NCBI GenBank assembly: GCA_035578155.1
Contig: JAPWDM010000005.1
Location: 13,854,832-13,918,831 of the forward strand
Direction: 5' to 3'
Origin: Brachynemurus nebulosus
Taxonomy: Eukaryota > Arthropoda > Insecta > Neuroptera > Myrmeleontidae
DNA: 64,000 bases
The position numbers and the translations under genes are program-made. A model generated the notes under the pieces. The model was not told the origin of the DNA, made no database searches, and was given only the letters and a program-made list of their open reading frames with translations. Below, one piece after another: positions 39,367-51,073 of the stretch (positions are counted from its first letter, which is position 1; every line of letters begins with the position of its first letter).

Positions 39367-39780
39367 CAGGGTCGGCCTCTCCAAAAGTGGCAGCTGATGC
39401 AAAGTTGATTTGCGGGGCCTTGAAGCGAATTGCACAAATCCATCTAGTATTTACAGGATAGCAGGGCCCGCTCTAGGGGCGGGCAAACCTGGCATTTGCC
39501 CGGGGCGGCAAAATTTAGGGGCGGAATTTTTGTAAATTTTGGTAAAAAGACGGTGGCTTCTTGTGAGCCGGGGTAGGAAATTATGAGGGCGGGAATTTTA
39601 CAAAAAAGGGGCGGCAATTTATACCCGGCGAGCAAAAAAAAAAAAGGTCGTCAGTGTAAAAAAGGGAAGCAGTAAAAAAGGGCCGGCATTTTGTACCTGG
39701 CGAGCAAAAAAAAAAAAAAACGTCGTCAGTATAAATAAAGAACAACGCCGGCTTTTTATACCCGACGAAAAATCAAAAGT
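39367..39780. repeat. hAT-like end plus GC-richer tandem subrepeats
   Basis: CAGGGTCGGCCTCTCC at 39367 and CAGGGCCCGCTCTAGG at 39462 resemble hAT terminal sequences. From about 39600, three imperfect units of roughly 65 bp share GGCGAGCAAAAAAAAAA, GTCGTCAGT and 'gggccggcattttgtaccc'. Matching right ends with an 8-bp duplication were not found, so this is probably a truncated element. Confidence 0.5.
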
Positions 39781-40192
39781 GGCCGATTTTTTTTTCACTG
39801 CTGAGCTGTATTGAAACCATATAGCAATTTTGAACAAACAACAGGTCCTTATGCGAACGCGGCTGTTAAACGAAATTGTCGGCATAAAATGTTTTCGACA
39901 TAGACAAAATACTTTTATAAAAATTTCAGTTAAAAGAATACTCTGTGATCAAAATACACGATTGCTCTGAATTTTGTAAGGTTAAAATTGCAATGAAATT
40001 TATAACAAAGTCACCGATATCATTATAATTTAAATTTATGGCTTGTATGAATTTGGTAGATAAAATTACGGAAGACGTAAATCGGTCTTGGATAATGCTA
40101 AATTCCAAATAATATTTTATTATGTTCAATCTTGAAAAAGATTTGAGGAATTAAAAAAAATAACATGTTTTTAAATAAATATTGCAATACTA
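39781..40192. other. AT-rich sequence, no feature recognised
   Basis: Nothing supportable. Confidence 0.5.
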
Positions 40193-41277
40193 TTAGTACG
40201 GTGCAATTAGACGCAAACCTCAACATCCAAAGTAACAGTTTCACTCCAACTCCAAATTGTTCTATACAGTCCACATATTGTTTCGTAAAAAGTTACAACA
40301 TTTTGAGCGTCGGGTTTGGGAGGAAGGAGGGTAGAAGTAAGCTAATTAACGGTTTTCGTCAGTTTTTTTTTTAATTATTTCGAAAACTGTAGTTTAGCGC
40401 AAAAAGTGCCTATACAAAAGTCATCTACATTAAATTACGAACAAAAATAGTCCTGTGCATAATCTTGCTGAAGTGAAGAGTTCCAGAGTTATGGAGAGTA
40501 TAAAAGTAGCAATTTTTAGTATTTTTAGATTTTTTGGAAAAAATGTGACACGTTATCACTAAGGAAGCTAATTTTTTTTATACAGGATTGTGTTTTGTAA
40601 CAGGAAATTGCGATTAATCCTCTTCAAACATAGCACCCTTTTCTTCTAAATCTTCGTCGATGATATTCGTATCCCTGTTATCACATCACAGGCCTGAGCA
40701 ATTACCGCATATGCTTGAGCAGTTTATACCAGTCTTTCTGCATTTGCAGTTACGGACGCATTCGTCTTTGCAAGCGCACACTATGAGGGAAAGTAATTCC
40801 TCGGGAGCTGCAGGACGTGCTGTTGTAATTGGTCTCAGGTGTTCGTCAATATTCGTCCACCCCCACTCGAGCGGATTCTTCTTCTTATTCAGGCACTGCT
40901 GCACCTGGTAATAGGTGCAGCAGTGGCTAAAAATACTAAAAATTGCTACTTTTACACCTTCCGTAACTCTGGAACTGTTCACTTTGGCAAGATTATGTAG
41001 AGGACCATTTTTGTTCGCAATTTAATGGAGATTATTTCTGTACATGACACTTTTTACGCTAAACCCCATAATTTCCGAAATATTTAAAAAAAAAAACTGA
41101 TAAAATCCGTTAATTTGCCTACTTCTACCCCCCTCCCCACAAAAAAAGACGCTCCAAATGGTGTAACTTTTTACCAAACAATATGTGAACTATATAGAAC
41201 AATTTGGAGTTGGAATGAAACTGTTACTTTGGATGTTGAGGTTAGGCCGTTTTTTTTTTAATAACTGCACCGTACTA
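40193..41277. mobile_element. 1.1-kb inverted-repeat element carrying a CXC-like coding remnant
   Basis: Left end TAGTACGGTGCAATTA; right end, reverse complement, TAGTACGGTGCAGTTA. The arms extend about 350 bp each, sharing CCTCAACATCCAAAGTAACA, CTCCAAATTGTTCTATA, 'aaaaagtg', 'gttccagagtta' and 'agtagcaatttttagtattt'. The spacer (about 40560-40920) is a degenerate cysteine-rich coding sequence on the minus strand. No flanking duplication could be fixed, so superfamily is unknown. Confidence 0.75.
40614..40908 (-). pseudogene. CXC-type (tesmin/TSO1-like) cysteine-rich C-terminal remnant
   Basis: Read on the minus strand, the frame begins around QVQQCLNKKKNPLEWGW, continues with a proline-rich linker (PITTARPAAPEELLSLIV), then a cysteine array: C-A-C-K-D-E-C-x3-C-K-C-R-K-x4-C-x4-C-x2-C. 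This spacing resembles CXC domains and matches my recollection of arthropod proteins of unknown function with a 'NPL(D/E)WGW' motif and this array near the C terminus. A TGA stops the frame at 40686-40688. The frame continues open beyond it into an acidic tail (IIDEDLEEKGAMFEED) ending in TAA at 40614-40616, so a single nonsense change has probably cut a once longer protein. The upstream part of the protein is absent; frame upstream of about 40908 runs into the terminal repeat. Either a captured fragment or the last remains of the element's own gene. Confidence 0.6.
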
Positions 41278-42538
41278 TATGTATTTATAAAATTGTTTTT
41301 TTGTAATGCAGAACTCGATTTTGTAAAATCAGTCAGCACCGCTTGCGCCGTGCTAGGTCTGGCCGTGGTAGAGACTATAAACGAATGCTTTTTTTTTTTA
41401 ATTAAAAAATTGTATTTAAATATGTGTTTAAGCAGCTTATTGTAAACTAAGAGTTAGGAAATTTTCGTTCTTTAAAAATATGCCCTCAAAAGGAAATTTT
41501 AAAAATCCCAGTATTTACGAAATTATAGCTATTTGAATAAGGCAGCAATTACACATCGCATCTGAATCAATTCGACAATAGCTTACGCACAGTTATTTTA
41601 TTCAGTTTTCAGATTAGCTTCAATCTTCATGCTACGTAAACTCAGATTGTTGCGAAAATTGCCTGAAATTTTAAACGCGCTTTTCTATAAACTACATTTC
41701 CCACCCGATTTGTGATATCTTCTTTAGTATTACTATCATCAGTGCATCTTTATAAATAATTGAATGGCAAGCACCTTCATTTTTTTTCGTTTTATATAAT
41801 TTAAATGATTTATAAAATGTACAATAAAATATTCTATCCTAGAAATTCCTACAGACACCTAATTAAATTTATGAACTATGTATAATTTTGCATCTTTATT
41901 TTTTTTCTTCTTTTCTATGTAGTACGTGCCTTTGAATATGATCATAATATAAATTTATTATAACGATTATTAGAATAATTTAAAAAAATATAATATGTAG
42001 GTATGATATGCAAGTACTTCTTTTAGAGCAGACGGAATGTGTTTAAAACTTATATATTATAATAACTTATGTTAATAGACTTATGTATTTGTATCTATTT
42101 TATAACAAATGTAATATACAAGTACATAAAATCAAAGAAAGCTTATTGATATATTTACAGGGTTTCAAAACTAGAGAAAAATCGTCCAAGAGTGAGTCGG
42201 GTTCGCACAATTAGACTTCCGTACAGTGAGTAGTCAATAGACCAAATTAAGCTTTTTTTTTATTTACACATATTTAACCTGTTAACCGGGGAATTAGCTA
42301 TTGCTCAACTCGTTTCAGAATGGGGACTTTTTGTTCGCAGCGATAAGTAATATCACACCTCAAATAATAAAAGAATATCGTTTTTAACTTATGGTTTTTA
42401 TTTATTTTGATAAAATATTTTATATTTAAAATATAATTCGAATGTATTCAATGTACAAGGAATTACTTGAACAAATTATAATAATTATTTCGCAGTATGA
42501 TATTGCTTGAAACAGTGTGGCATACACAAGGCAACACA
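41278..42538. other. AT-rich sequence, no gene recognised
   Basis: GGCAGCAATTACACATCGCA near 41541 resembles the terminus of the Harbinger-type MITEs above, but no partner end was found. TTAACCGGGGAATTAGC near 42280 could be a left TTAA-type end for the right terminus at 42559-42578, but the match is too weak to call. Confidence 0.4.
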
Positions 42539-42558
42539 GCAGTCAGGACACCAGAATC

Positions 42559-42748
42559 CATGGGACTGAAAGTGTTAATTTCCATGACGAAAAATGTCGT
42601 CATGCCCATTGCAGTAGGCTTTTATGTATGACGAAATATTTCGTCATACCCAGTTAACAGGTTTTTCCATGACGAAAAATGTCGTCATGCCCATTGCAGT
42701 AGGCTTTTATGAATGCCGAAATATTTCGTCATACCCAGTTAACAAGTT
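42559..42748. repeat. piggyBac-like right end plus 85-bp tandem repeat
   Basis: 42559-42578 is identical to the right end of the element at 11638-12126, including the terminal TTAA. Directly following are two copies of an 85-bp unit (42579-42663, 42664-42748). Each contains a near-palindrome ATGACGAAAAATGTCGTCAT and the palindrome TGACGAAATATTTCGTCA (one base changed in unit 2), and each ends CCCAGTTAAC. Confidence 0.75.
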
Positions 42749-43083
42749 AAATCTTATCCAGCTTGTCCCATACTGTACTGAAATTTTAGTAAATACGTTG
42801 CCTGTTACTGTGTTTTCTTTTGTTATTTTTGAACTATTTTTTTTTCAGCAACCATAACATTGTCGAAAAACCGGTAGTTTTCCAATTATATATGACTCAA
42901 TATCTACCAACCTTATTAAAATCAAAATTTCAACTTTCGAAATTATTAAGACATCAGGGAGAAGTCATTCTTAGCAAAATTTGAGCTATATCTTTAAGAC
43001 CACTGGGCCAAAAATTATTTAAAATAATTCCTTGAATCCTTGGAGGTAGCTCCTTCAAATATCTCGCATGATATATTAATTAA

Positions 43084-43975
43084 GGGGGACTACTAGTGTG
43101 ACATTTTGAAAAAATTGGAAATTTTTTTGCATGTTTTGATAGTCTGTACCTTTAAAAATATTATACTAAAATTTCAAGCGCATATCTCAAATAGTTTTTG
43201 AGTTACAGCCATCCGAAGAGCGGATTCTGATTTTCAATGTTAATTTTGACGTATTGAGAAATGTATGAAGGTTAATAGTTCGGGAGTTTCTGGACGTGGC
43301 TGTCAGTCACATGTTGTAGAGCAGCTAGACCTTGGCACCTTTAAACGACTCATCTAGTTTTACTGTGGCCGTTATAGTGAGTACATCGTAAATAAATTTA
43401 GTAAAAATTCTCAGTGATCAAAGCGAAAAGGTAAAGTAAAGAAAAACAACATTTTTTAAATTTGCTGCAGTTATAGCTCGAAGACAAATCATCTGATCGA
43501 TTTGATTTTTATTGCAGCTTCTTTTATATATGTTTCTTCGTGCCATGAACCTCCAGTTACCCGATCGAATAAAAAATGTAATTTTTGCAGGCCAAAAACC
43601 ATCAAATTTTCGCGCAAAATTTGAAACTTTTTTTTAAAAGATCCGCCATTTTGTTAAATTTCAATTTTTTTTTCGATTGCGGTTCATGGCACGGGCAATA
43701 CTTTCTAGTTTAATAGGCTTTTCGGTTTTTTTGATTTCAGGCACTGTGAAGGTCGCTATCACTGCAGCAGTGGGGGAACCTTTTTTTTGGAGCCTTGGGA
43801 GATCGCGAATAACTCACTGAATTGTCAACTTTCTGGTTCAAAAATTTTATCATGAAATAATTGTATATCAACGAATATTTCCTTAAAATATTAAAACATT
43901 CCATACAGTAGTTTTCTTCTTTAAAAAAATTCCCAAAAATCATTTTTTTTCGGGCGGTCACACTAGTGGTCCCCC
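43084..43975. mobile_element. 892-bp TTAA element with GGGGGAC ends, copy 1
   Basis: TTAA at 43080-43083 and 43976-43979. Ends GGGGGACTACTAGTGTGAC and GGGGGACCACTAGTGTGAC (right, reverse complement). TTAA duplication with a G-rich terminus fits Kolobok somewhat better than piggyBac (CCY starts), but this is inference from termini. The interior has 'agttacagccatccgaagag' and 'ccatgaacctccagttacc' segments shared with copy 2. No transposase motif; the open frame at 43737-44075 spans the right terminus and is not a gene. Confidence 0.8.
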
Positions 43976-43979
43976 TTAA

Positions 43980-44579
43980 AACAAATTTTTTTTTTCTTTG
44001 AACCAAACTGACCCTCCATTTTATTCCAAAATATTCTTCTAATCGTTGGATGGCGAGGAATGTGTACATCATCAAGGCTTAACATTATACCAAATTTCTA
44101 ATTTCTATGTCGCATAGTTTTCTTTTCAGGGATATTGGGAGCGGTCTTATAAGGCTCCCGTTTTTCCTTTTAAGATACGGAACCCTACAAAAAAGTAATA
44201 AGCTGATTTTTGTCTACCTAAATTTATATTGTTATGAAACAATAATAAAACCAATCAAATGGAACTTATAACTTGAAGCTATTACCGTTTTTTATAGCAA
44301 CCCACTAAAAAATTACGTTTACTGTTTTCATAATTATGTAACCAAATGCAAATCAGCATTTCGATATCTTTGTATTTTAATGTATAGACGAAATTCTTAT
44401 TCGCAACGAAGAATTAAAAAATCGTATCTGTCGAAATATTTTCATTTATCAACAATCTGTTAAAAAGTTTCATCTTTAGAGTATATTAAAATTGTTCAAT
44501 CATTTTTCAGAAAGGTTACGTTTACCTGCATGCTCTAGCTACAGAAGGACTACTCAGTCACTGCCGGTCACACACACAT
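43980..44579. other. AT-rich sequence, short insect-repeat fragment
   Basis: 44151-44195 ('ggctcccgtttttccttttaa', 'acggaaccctacaaaa') looks like a fragment of the widespread AGGGTTCCGTA-type arthropod repeat. Nothing else. Confidence 0.4.
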
Positions 44580-45055
44580 GAAGAAGTTCCTGAATTACTC
44601 AAATAGTATGATTATGTCAACACAGTCACCCTCTAGTTACTTAGCCCGAAACTTAAAATTGAGCAAAAACAGGTCAATTAGATTTTTTCACGTAGATTTG
44701 AAATCTGTAAACAAAATTTTAATGTATTGTATTTTTTACCCGCTGGCGCTGTTCGCAAAACTAACCCCTAAATTTTAACCAACAACCACCCCTGTTGATG
44801 TAATCTAAACAAGTTGCATATCAGTAGATAGCTCTTTAAAAAAGAGCAATATCGCCAATTTAAACTTTTGCTCTATCTCTTACCGTTTTCGAGATATTTG
44901 AAAAATTAAATTTTTACCCTAATTTTTGAAGGCTGATTTCATCCCTTTAAACCGTTTTACAGCCGCTAGAAAAAAATACGCGTCTCTTAATTTTCGATGT
45001 TCTAGTACATATCGAAGAATAATCAAAATCCGAGAGGTACACCTCCGTGACCAAG
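44580..45055. repeat. Diverged one-arm copy of the 45517-47153 foldback element
   Basis: It aligns in order with the right arm of the foldback: 'gaagaagttcctgaattact', 'gagcaaaaacaggtcaatta', 'acccctgttgatgtaat', 'aaaaaagagcaatatcgcca', 'ttttcgagatatttgaaaaa'. Outer terminus and left arm are missing. Confidence 0.7.
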
Positions 45056-45513
45056 TAGTCCAAATATTACATTAATATTTTTTTTTATCTATTTATTTAA
45101 AAGGGTAAAAAAGAGGAAAAAATGCAGGTAAAGGTGAAAATTTGAATGAAAATCCTGAATGGTTGAAGTCGATAATTAATTTATCATATATTTCATCTTT
45201 AGGAATCTTTTTTAGGTTATTCAATTGCGTCTTTTCTGAAAAGAATATGAAAAACTTTGTAATCAACAATTTATTCTTATACAGTTATAGTTAAACAAAT
45301 TTAAAATAACTTGTGATGCTTATTTCACATAAAATTAAAATTAACAGTCACATAAAAATGTTCGATAACGAACAATTAAACGATATAGTTTTTTTGAAAT
45401 GATTTATTTTATTATGTGTACACGAAATTGTATAAAATTAATTCGTATACGATACAAGTGTTTTGTTGCTTTTACTTCTACTATGTGTTGCATGTGAAAG
45501 GTGGCTTACTAAC
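45056..45513. other. AT-rich sequence, no feature recognised
   Basis: Nothing supportable. Confidence 0.5.
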
Positions 45514-45516
45514 TAA

Positions 45517-47153
45517 CAAGTAAAGGTCCCGAGGCCGGACCTATCGATTTTGATGAAACTTAAATATCTTGTAGAACACTAAAAACTAAGGGACACGTAT
45601 TTTTTTTTATCTGCGGAAAAACGGTTTGAAGGGGTGAAATCGCCCTCCAAAAATTGGGGTAAAAATTTAATTTTTCAAATATCTCGAAAACAGTAAGAGA
45701 TAGAGCAAAAGTTTAAATTGGCGATATTACTCTTTTTTAAAGAGCTATCTATTGATATGCAATTTGTTCAAATTACATCAACAGGGGTGGTTGGGGGTTA
45801 AAATTAGGGGGTTAATTTTGCAAAAAGGGGGTGAAAAATAAACAGTATAAAAATTTTGTTTACAGATTTGAAATCTACGTCAAAAAACCTAATTGACCTG
45901 TTTTTGCTCAATATCCTAATATTAAATCTAGGGGTAGTTAACTAGAGGGTGACTATGTCGAATAATCGTACTATTTGGGTATTTCAAGAAATTCTTCTTC
46001 ATGAAAAATAGCTTAAGACAATTAGAATAACGTAGAAATGAAATTCTCGAATTCAAAATTGAGTTTGAGCAACATTGGAGAGGGGGTGAGTCAGCCTCTT
46101 AAATTACATACTAGTTTATATACACTAATTTTTGCTATTAACACACTGATAGTGGGTAAAATAATGTTACAATAAGTGGTTCTGAAGTTGGACTAAAATG
46201 AAATTCTCGAATTCAAAATTGAGTTTGAGCAACATTGGAGAGGGGGTGAGTCACCCTCTTAAATTACATACTAGTTTACATACACTAATTAACACACTGA
46301 CAAGGGGTAGTAATGTCACAATAGATCGTTCTGAAGTTAGACTATCGTATGTAAGGTTTTTATTAGGTTTCGTTATTTTAGGTTAGGTTATGTAATTTTC
46401 GGTATCGATAATTTTCGATAAGGAAAACTATAATATCCATTAAAAAAACAAACCTAATAAAGACCTTACATATGATAGTCCAACTTCAGAACCACTTATT
46501 GTGACATTATTTTACCCACTATCAGTGTGTTAATAGCAAAAATTAGTGTATATAAACTAGTATGTAATTTAAGAGGGTGACTCACCCCTCTCCAATGTTG
46601 CTCAAACTCAATTTTGAATTCGAGAATTTCATTTCTACGTTATTCTAATTGTCTTAAGCTATTTTCCATGAAGAAGAACTTCTTGAAATACCCAAATAGT
46701 ACGATTATTCGACATAGTCACCCTCTAGTTAACTACCCCTAGACTTAATATTAGGATATTGAGCAAAAATAGGTCAACTAGATTTTTTGACGTAGATTTC
46801 AAATCTGTAAACAAAATTTTTATATTGTCTATTTTTCACCCCCATTTTGCAAAATTAACCCCAAAATTTTAACCCCCAACCACCCCTGTTGATGTAATAT
46901 GAACAAATTGCATATCAATAGATAGCTCTTTAAAAAAGAGCAATATCGCCAATTTAAACTTTTACTCTGTCTCTTACTGTTTTCGAGATATTTGAAAAAT
47001 TAAATTTTTACCCCAATTTTTGGAGGGCGATTTCACCCCTTCAAACCGTTTTTCCGCAGATAAAAAAAAATACGTGTCCCTTAGTTTTCAGTGTTCTACA
47101 ATATATTTAAGTTTCATCGAAATCGATAGGTCCGGCCTCGGGACCTTTACTTG
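45517..47153. mobile_element. 1.6-kb foldback element with ~700-bp arms
   Basis: Ends CAAGTAAAGGTCCCGAGGCC on both strands, flanked by TAA at 45514-45516 and 47154-47156. The two arms (about 45517-46195 and 46435-47153) are highly similar inverted copies. The loop contains a second direct copy of the arm tip ('gaattctcgaattcaaaatt' at 46041 and 46202). A 3-bp TAA duplication points to a PIF/Harbinger-like mechanism. The arms carry conserved phrases such as 'aaagagctatctattgatat'. Apparent open frames at 46198-46386 and 47020-47208 are parts of the repeat. Confidence 0.85.
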
Positions 47154-47156
47154 TAA

Positions 47157-48065
47157 GATGAACATCAAAGTTATGCATATACATTCATACATACTTAAAT
47201 ACCTGTAACTACATCCTAAAGGCGCTATGTTTCATTTATATATCTAAAAAATGTTTCTAAATATATATAATTCTTATGTAAAATAATCATTAAATTATAT
47301 TAAAGTACCTTTACATCATCATATTGTTAATGATCAATTAATGAAACTTTTCCTAATGACGTTACGGAAGAAGAGAGCTGAATAGAACAGGTTTTTAATT
47401 GTCACCTCCAGTAGAGACAGTCCAGTTTTTCGAGTTGCAACTTCTAATAAAAGGTATCAAGTTGTTTTATACAGCTAAACCTTTTTTCATGCGGTCTTTT
47501 TTGTGCGAATTTTTTATTTGGTTTTTTTAAAAAAATGCCTATTAAAATTCAAATTAAAAGCAAAAGAAAGTAAGAAATTTAAACATTATTTATAATAATT
47601 TTCTTTGATAAAATAATTTATTGACTGTTTTTAAGCATTTACACAGTACCTATACATTGCATAACAATATATGATATGATATTGCATCATTAAGTTGTTT
47701 TTTTTTTTTTGTTTTTTTTTTTTTTGAGTCGAATTTTTCCTTGAAAAAATTAGACTTATACAGCCTATACGATAAGAACGGCGAGAGTAGGGGCGCTATC
47801 CGTTTTCGGACCCGTAGAACGGTAAGTGGAGCTCATTCCGATGCACAACAATACTATCTAAGTGGCATCAAATTTTGGATCCGATCCAAACTTGAAGGGG
47901 GCGGTGGGGGGCAACAAAATAATAAAACTTTTCCAAACCGGTTGGAAATAATTTTTCGGTCAATTGCCTACAACATATCCAAAATTCAGCTTCCTAGGAT
48001 GATTTGGAGGGAGTAGAAGGGGAAGAAAGGATTTTTGCTGGATCTAACGCGCCCACAGTCCCCCA
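47157..48065. other. AT-rich sequence with poly-T run
   Basis: A T/G homopolymer-like run at 47696-47726. 'Tttttcatgcggtct' near 47484 is repeated as 'tttttatgcggtccc' at 49029 and 49139, suggesting a diffuse repeat across 47480-49180. The 91-codon frame at 47741-48016 has no recognisable motif. Confidence 0.4.
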
Positions 48066-48680
48066 AAATTAACTTAGAGGGCTGAAATTTGGTACGTTGG
48101 TAGAGTTCGTACCTAGGGTCTAGTTTTTGGAGGTTTTAATACTTTATCCCCGCCCCAACCATTTTTAAGCTACAATTTCACGCTTTTTTGACGTTTTCGA
48201 AGTTTGTACCACTCGCACAGGTCACTCAAATAAACCCCGAGGACTGAAATTTTGTATTCGGATTGAATTAGTATCAAGGGGGTGTCTTTTGGGGGTCTAA
48301 ACTTTTAACCCTTACCCCCACCAGTTTTATACCAAAAAGAACATGATTTTTCTTGTTTTTAACAGTTTCGTTCGGGTCAAAATCTCCCCAAATAAACCTA
48401 GAGGGCTGAAGTTTTGTGTACTGGTTAAGCTAATAGCCAGCCACTGCTTTTTGGAGGTTTCAACTTTTAACCCGTACCCCACGAGTTTTACGCTAATATT
48501 GCCTTGATTTTTTTGTTTTTTTTTTTCCAACACGTCTAGAGACTCTCTAAGGAAATCTAGAGGACTAAAATTTTGTACGTGTATTGAGTTAGTATCCAGC
48601 TAGTGCCTTTTAGGGATTCCACATTACTTTTCCCCCCACTTCTCCCATTTTTACATCGGAATTCAATGGTATTGTTAAAT
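48066..48680. repeat. Tandem repeat, ~160-bp unit, about four copies
   Basis: Units begin near 48076, 48239, 48400 and 48559 with the phrase (C/T)AGAGG(G/A)CTGAAATTTTGTA. They continue with 'ttagtatccagctagtgcc', 'tttttggaggtttcaac' and a C-rich 'acccttacccccacc' stretch. Units are clearly diverged from one another. No terminal repeats seen. Confidence 0.75.
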
Positions 48681-51071
48681 GTGTAGGAATGCCCTCGTAC
48701 GATTTATGTTGGCTTTTTTCCTCCTAACTACTATCGGTGCAAAATTGAAATTTACTGAGATTCAGCCCTTAAAAACTTAACTTTTTTTTAAAGCCCCGAT
48801 CAACCGGACACTCATCATCAGTTTTGAAACCACCAAAATGACAAATCGCTTGTAGGCGTTCAATTACATTTCGCTTGTAGACATTCAATACCGAAGATAA
48901 AGGGAAAAATTCGACTTTGCAATACATATGCAAATAAAATGTTCTCATGGGTAAATTAATACTTTATCTTGTTTAGAAAAGGAACTTCTAAGGAAATCGT
49001 CATGTTTTGAAGTGATGTATTTTCTATGAAACTTTTTTATGCGGTCCCGATCCACCGCATAAATTTTTTTTTTTTACAATCTGTAATGAACTACTTTTTA
49101 TAGCTATTTATGAACTTTTTGAATATTTTTTTGTGCGATTTTTTTTATGCGGTCCCTGCATAAAAATGGTATGTTACACAGGCTCTAGAAAGACACTTTT
49201 CCGAGAAGTTCTGATTTTTATCGCACAACACAACTCACTGAAAATCGTTTCATAATAATAATGACCTATATAACATTTTATATCAATTAATGTTTAATAA
49301 AATGATAATATTTTAAGTGCATAAAACATTATAAATAATTCCAATTTTTTTTTTCTTTTAATTTATATTTATATATTGTAAAGCAGATCTCTCACGCTCT
49401 AATTCTTTCAATATAAATGTTATCCTGTATTATATTATTGTACATCGACATATACAGATAATCATGTTTGTATGTTTAGTTCATTAAATTTTTTTAGTAA
49501 AAATTATGGTAATGACCATTTTAGCAACTCTATACCATCAGAAATTAAGATTTTCACCCGACTGCAACGTGAAAATTGGTACCTAATATAACGTTAAAAC
49601 TTTCTTTCTTTGAATCAAGATAACATTTCTCTGAATTAACAAAAAAAAATGTATATACCTATTACTTTGAAGTGCGGAAATATTTTTTTCAGTAATCAAA
49701 AAAAATTTTTTAGTATGCAAAAACATATATTTTTAAACACATATTTAAAGAAAAAAATTAAAGAAATTTTTAATTTTAGACTAAAGAATTCGTTTTGAAA
49801 ATGTAAAAAGTTACATTAAAATGTATATAAAAGAAGGCATTTTATAAAGGATAACGGCTCATATTTATCGTGATAAGACTGTAGTTTTATTTTCAACTAG
49901 TTGCCAAGCAAAAATCAAATTAATATCATGTTAACAAATTCAGATATAATGTACACAAAAGTGAATTTAATAATTCCGTTTTTTTTATCACAAAAAACAA
50001 ACTGCTAATCCGAATTTGCTAATGTGCTAATATGCGAGACGAAAAAAAATCACGAACGAACGATCGAACTAAAAAACGATGGATTCGGATCTTAGTGACC
50101 TTCAAACGTAGAGATATGTCCAAATTAACGATTTGTAAAATCGAATCCATTACAATAACTTCCAATGGAAAATTAATAATTTTTTTTTTAAATTAATTAT
50201 TAATTTTTCTTGATTGTGTTCCCAAAAATTTACCAGCGTTAAATATACTTACAAGCACACCAAAACGAATTTTAAAACATTTAATTATAAATACAGTACA
50301 AGCATTTAAATCTGACAAGTTCAGTGTTGTTACTAAGACTAAAACCTCTAAATAAAATATTAATTTTTTTTTTTAAATTTTCAATTTGAATAATGGAAAT
50401 TGTAGGTGGTTTTCTTTTATTATATTACACAAAAACAGAAATATTTATATTTTCAAATTATTATACACATTTAAAAGATGAAATCAACCTGTTCTTGTGC
50501 TAGTGTTTTTTATTAAAATAACTAACCAATGCATTCATTATTATACGCAAATACACGGTGAAAAGCTTTTATTACAATTGCAGATAAAATATTCTTACAC
50601 ATTTTTGCGTAGAAAAACAAATAATAAATCAGAAAGATAATTGATTTAAGCCTCTACATAAATTTAATTCTTTTAAGGAAATTTCGAAACAGAAATTTTT
50701 AAATACCACATCTACCTACAGCACAACTGCAACTTGCAAGTATTCAGTAGCGTATATTTAGCAAATAAATTTATGTTTAAACATAAAAGAAGGACTCAAA
50801 GATTTTTATCAATAAATGTATTATAAACAACCTTTCAACGATTAGATGGTGTGTAGGTTAACAACTAATTCACTAGCTGAGGGTTAATTTCAATATTTAC
50901 TGATTTCAACTGCCATTTCAACGAGGTAGCACAAAACAAAAACATTGAATATATAAATATATTTGCAATTTTATAAGAAAAAAAGTACATTTTATCAGAA
51001 AAAATTAATCAAAAATCAATAAAACATTATTGTAATGTTTAATAATTTATAGAGGTACAACACTGGACAAG
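48681..51071. other. AT-rich sequence, one repeat fragment
   Basis: 49972-50110 is an internally deleted copy of the 31180-31410 repeat ('aataattccgtttttttt', 'aaacaaactgctaatccgaa', 'atggattcggatcttagtga'). No gene recognised elsewhere. Confidence 0.5.
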
Positions 51072-51073
51072 TA

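Noticed and set aside
42280..42578. Complete second copy of the piggyBac-like element
   Set aside because: The right end matches exactly, but the only candidate left end (TTAACCGGGGAATTAGC) does not resemble the left end of the 11638 copy.
48066..48680. Regularly spaced repeats considered as a CRISPR array
   Set aside because: Units of about 160 bp diverge throughout and have no short conserved repeat with unique spacers; the context is eukaryotic.
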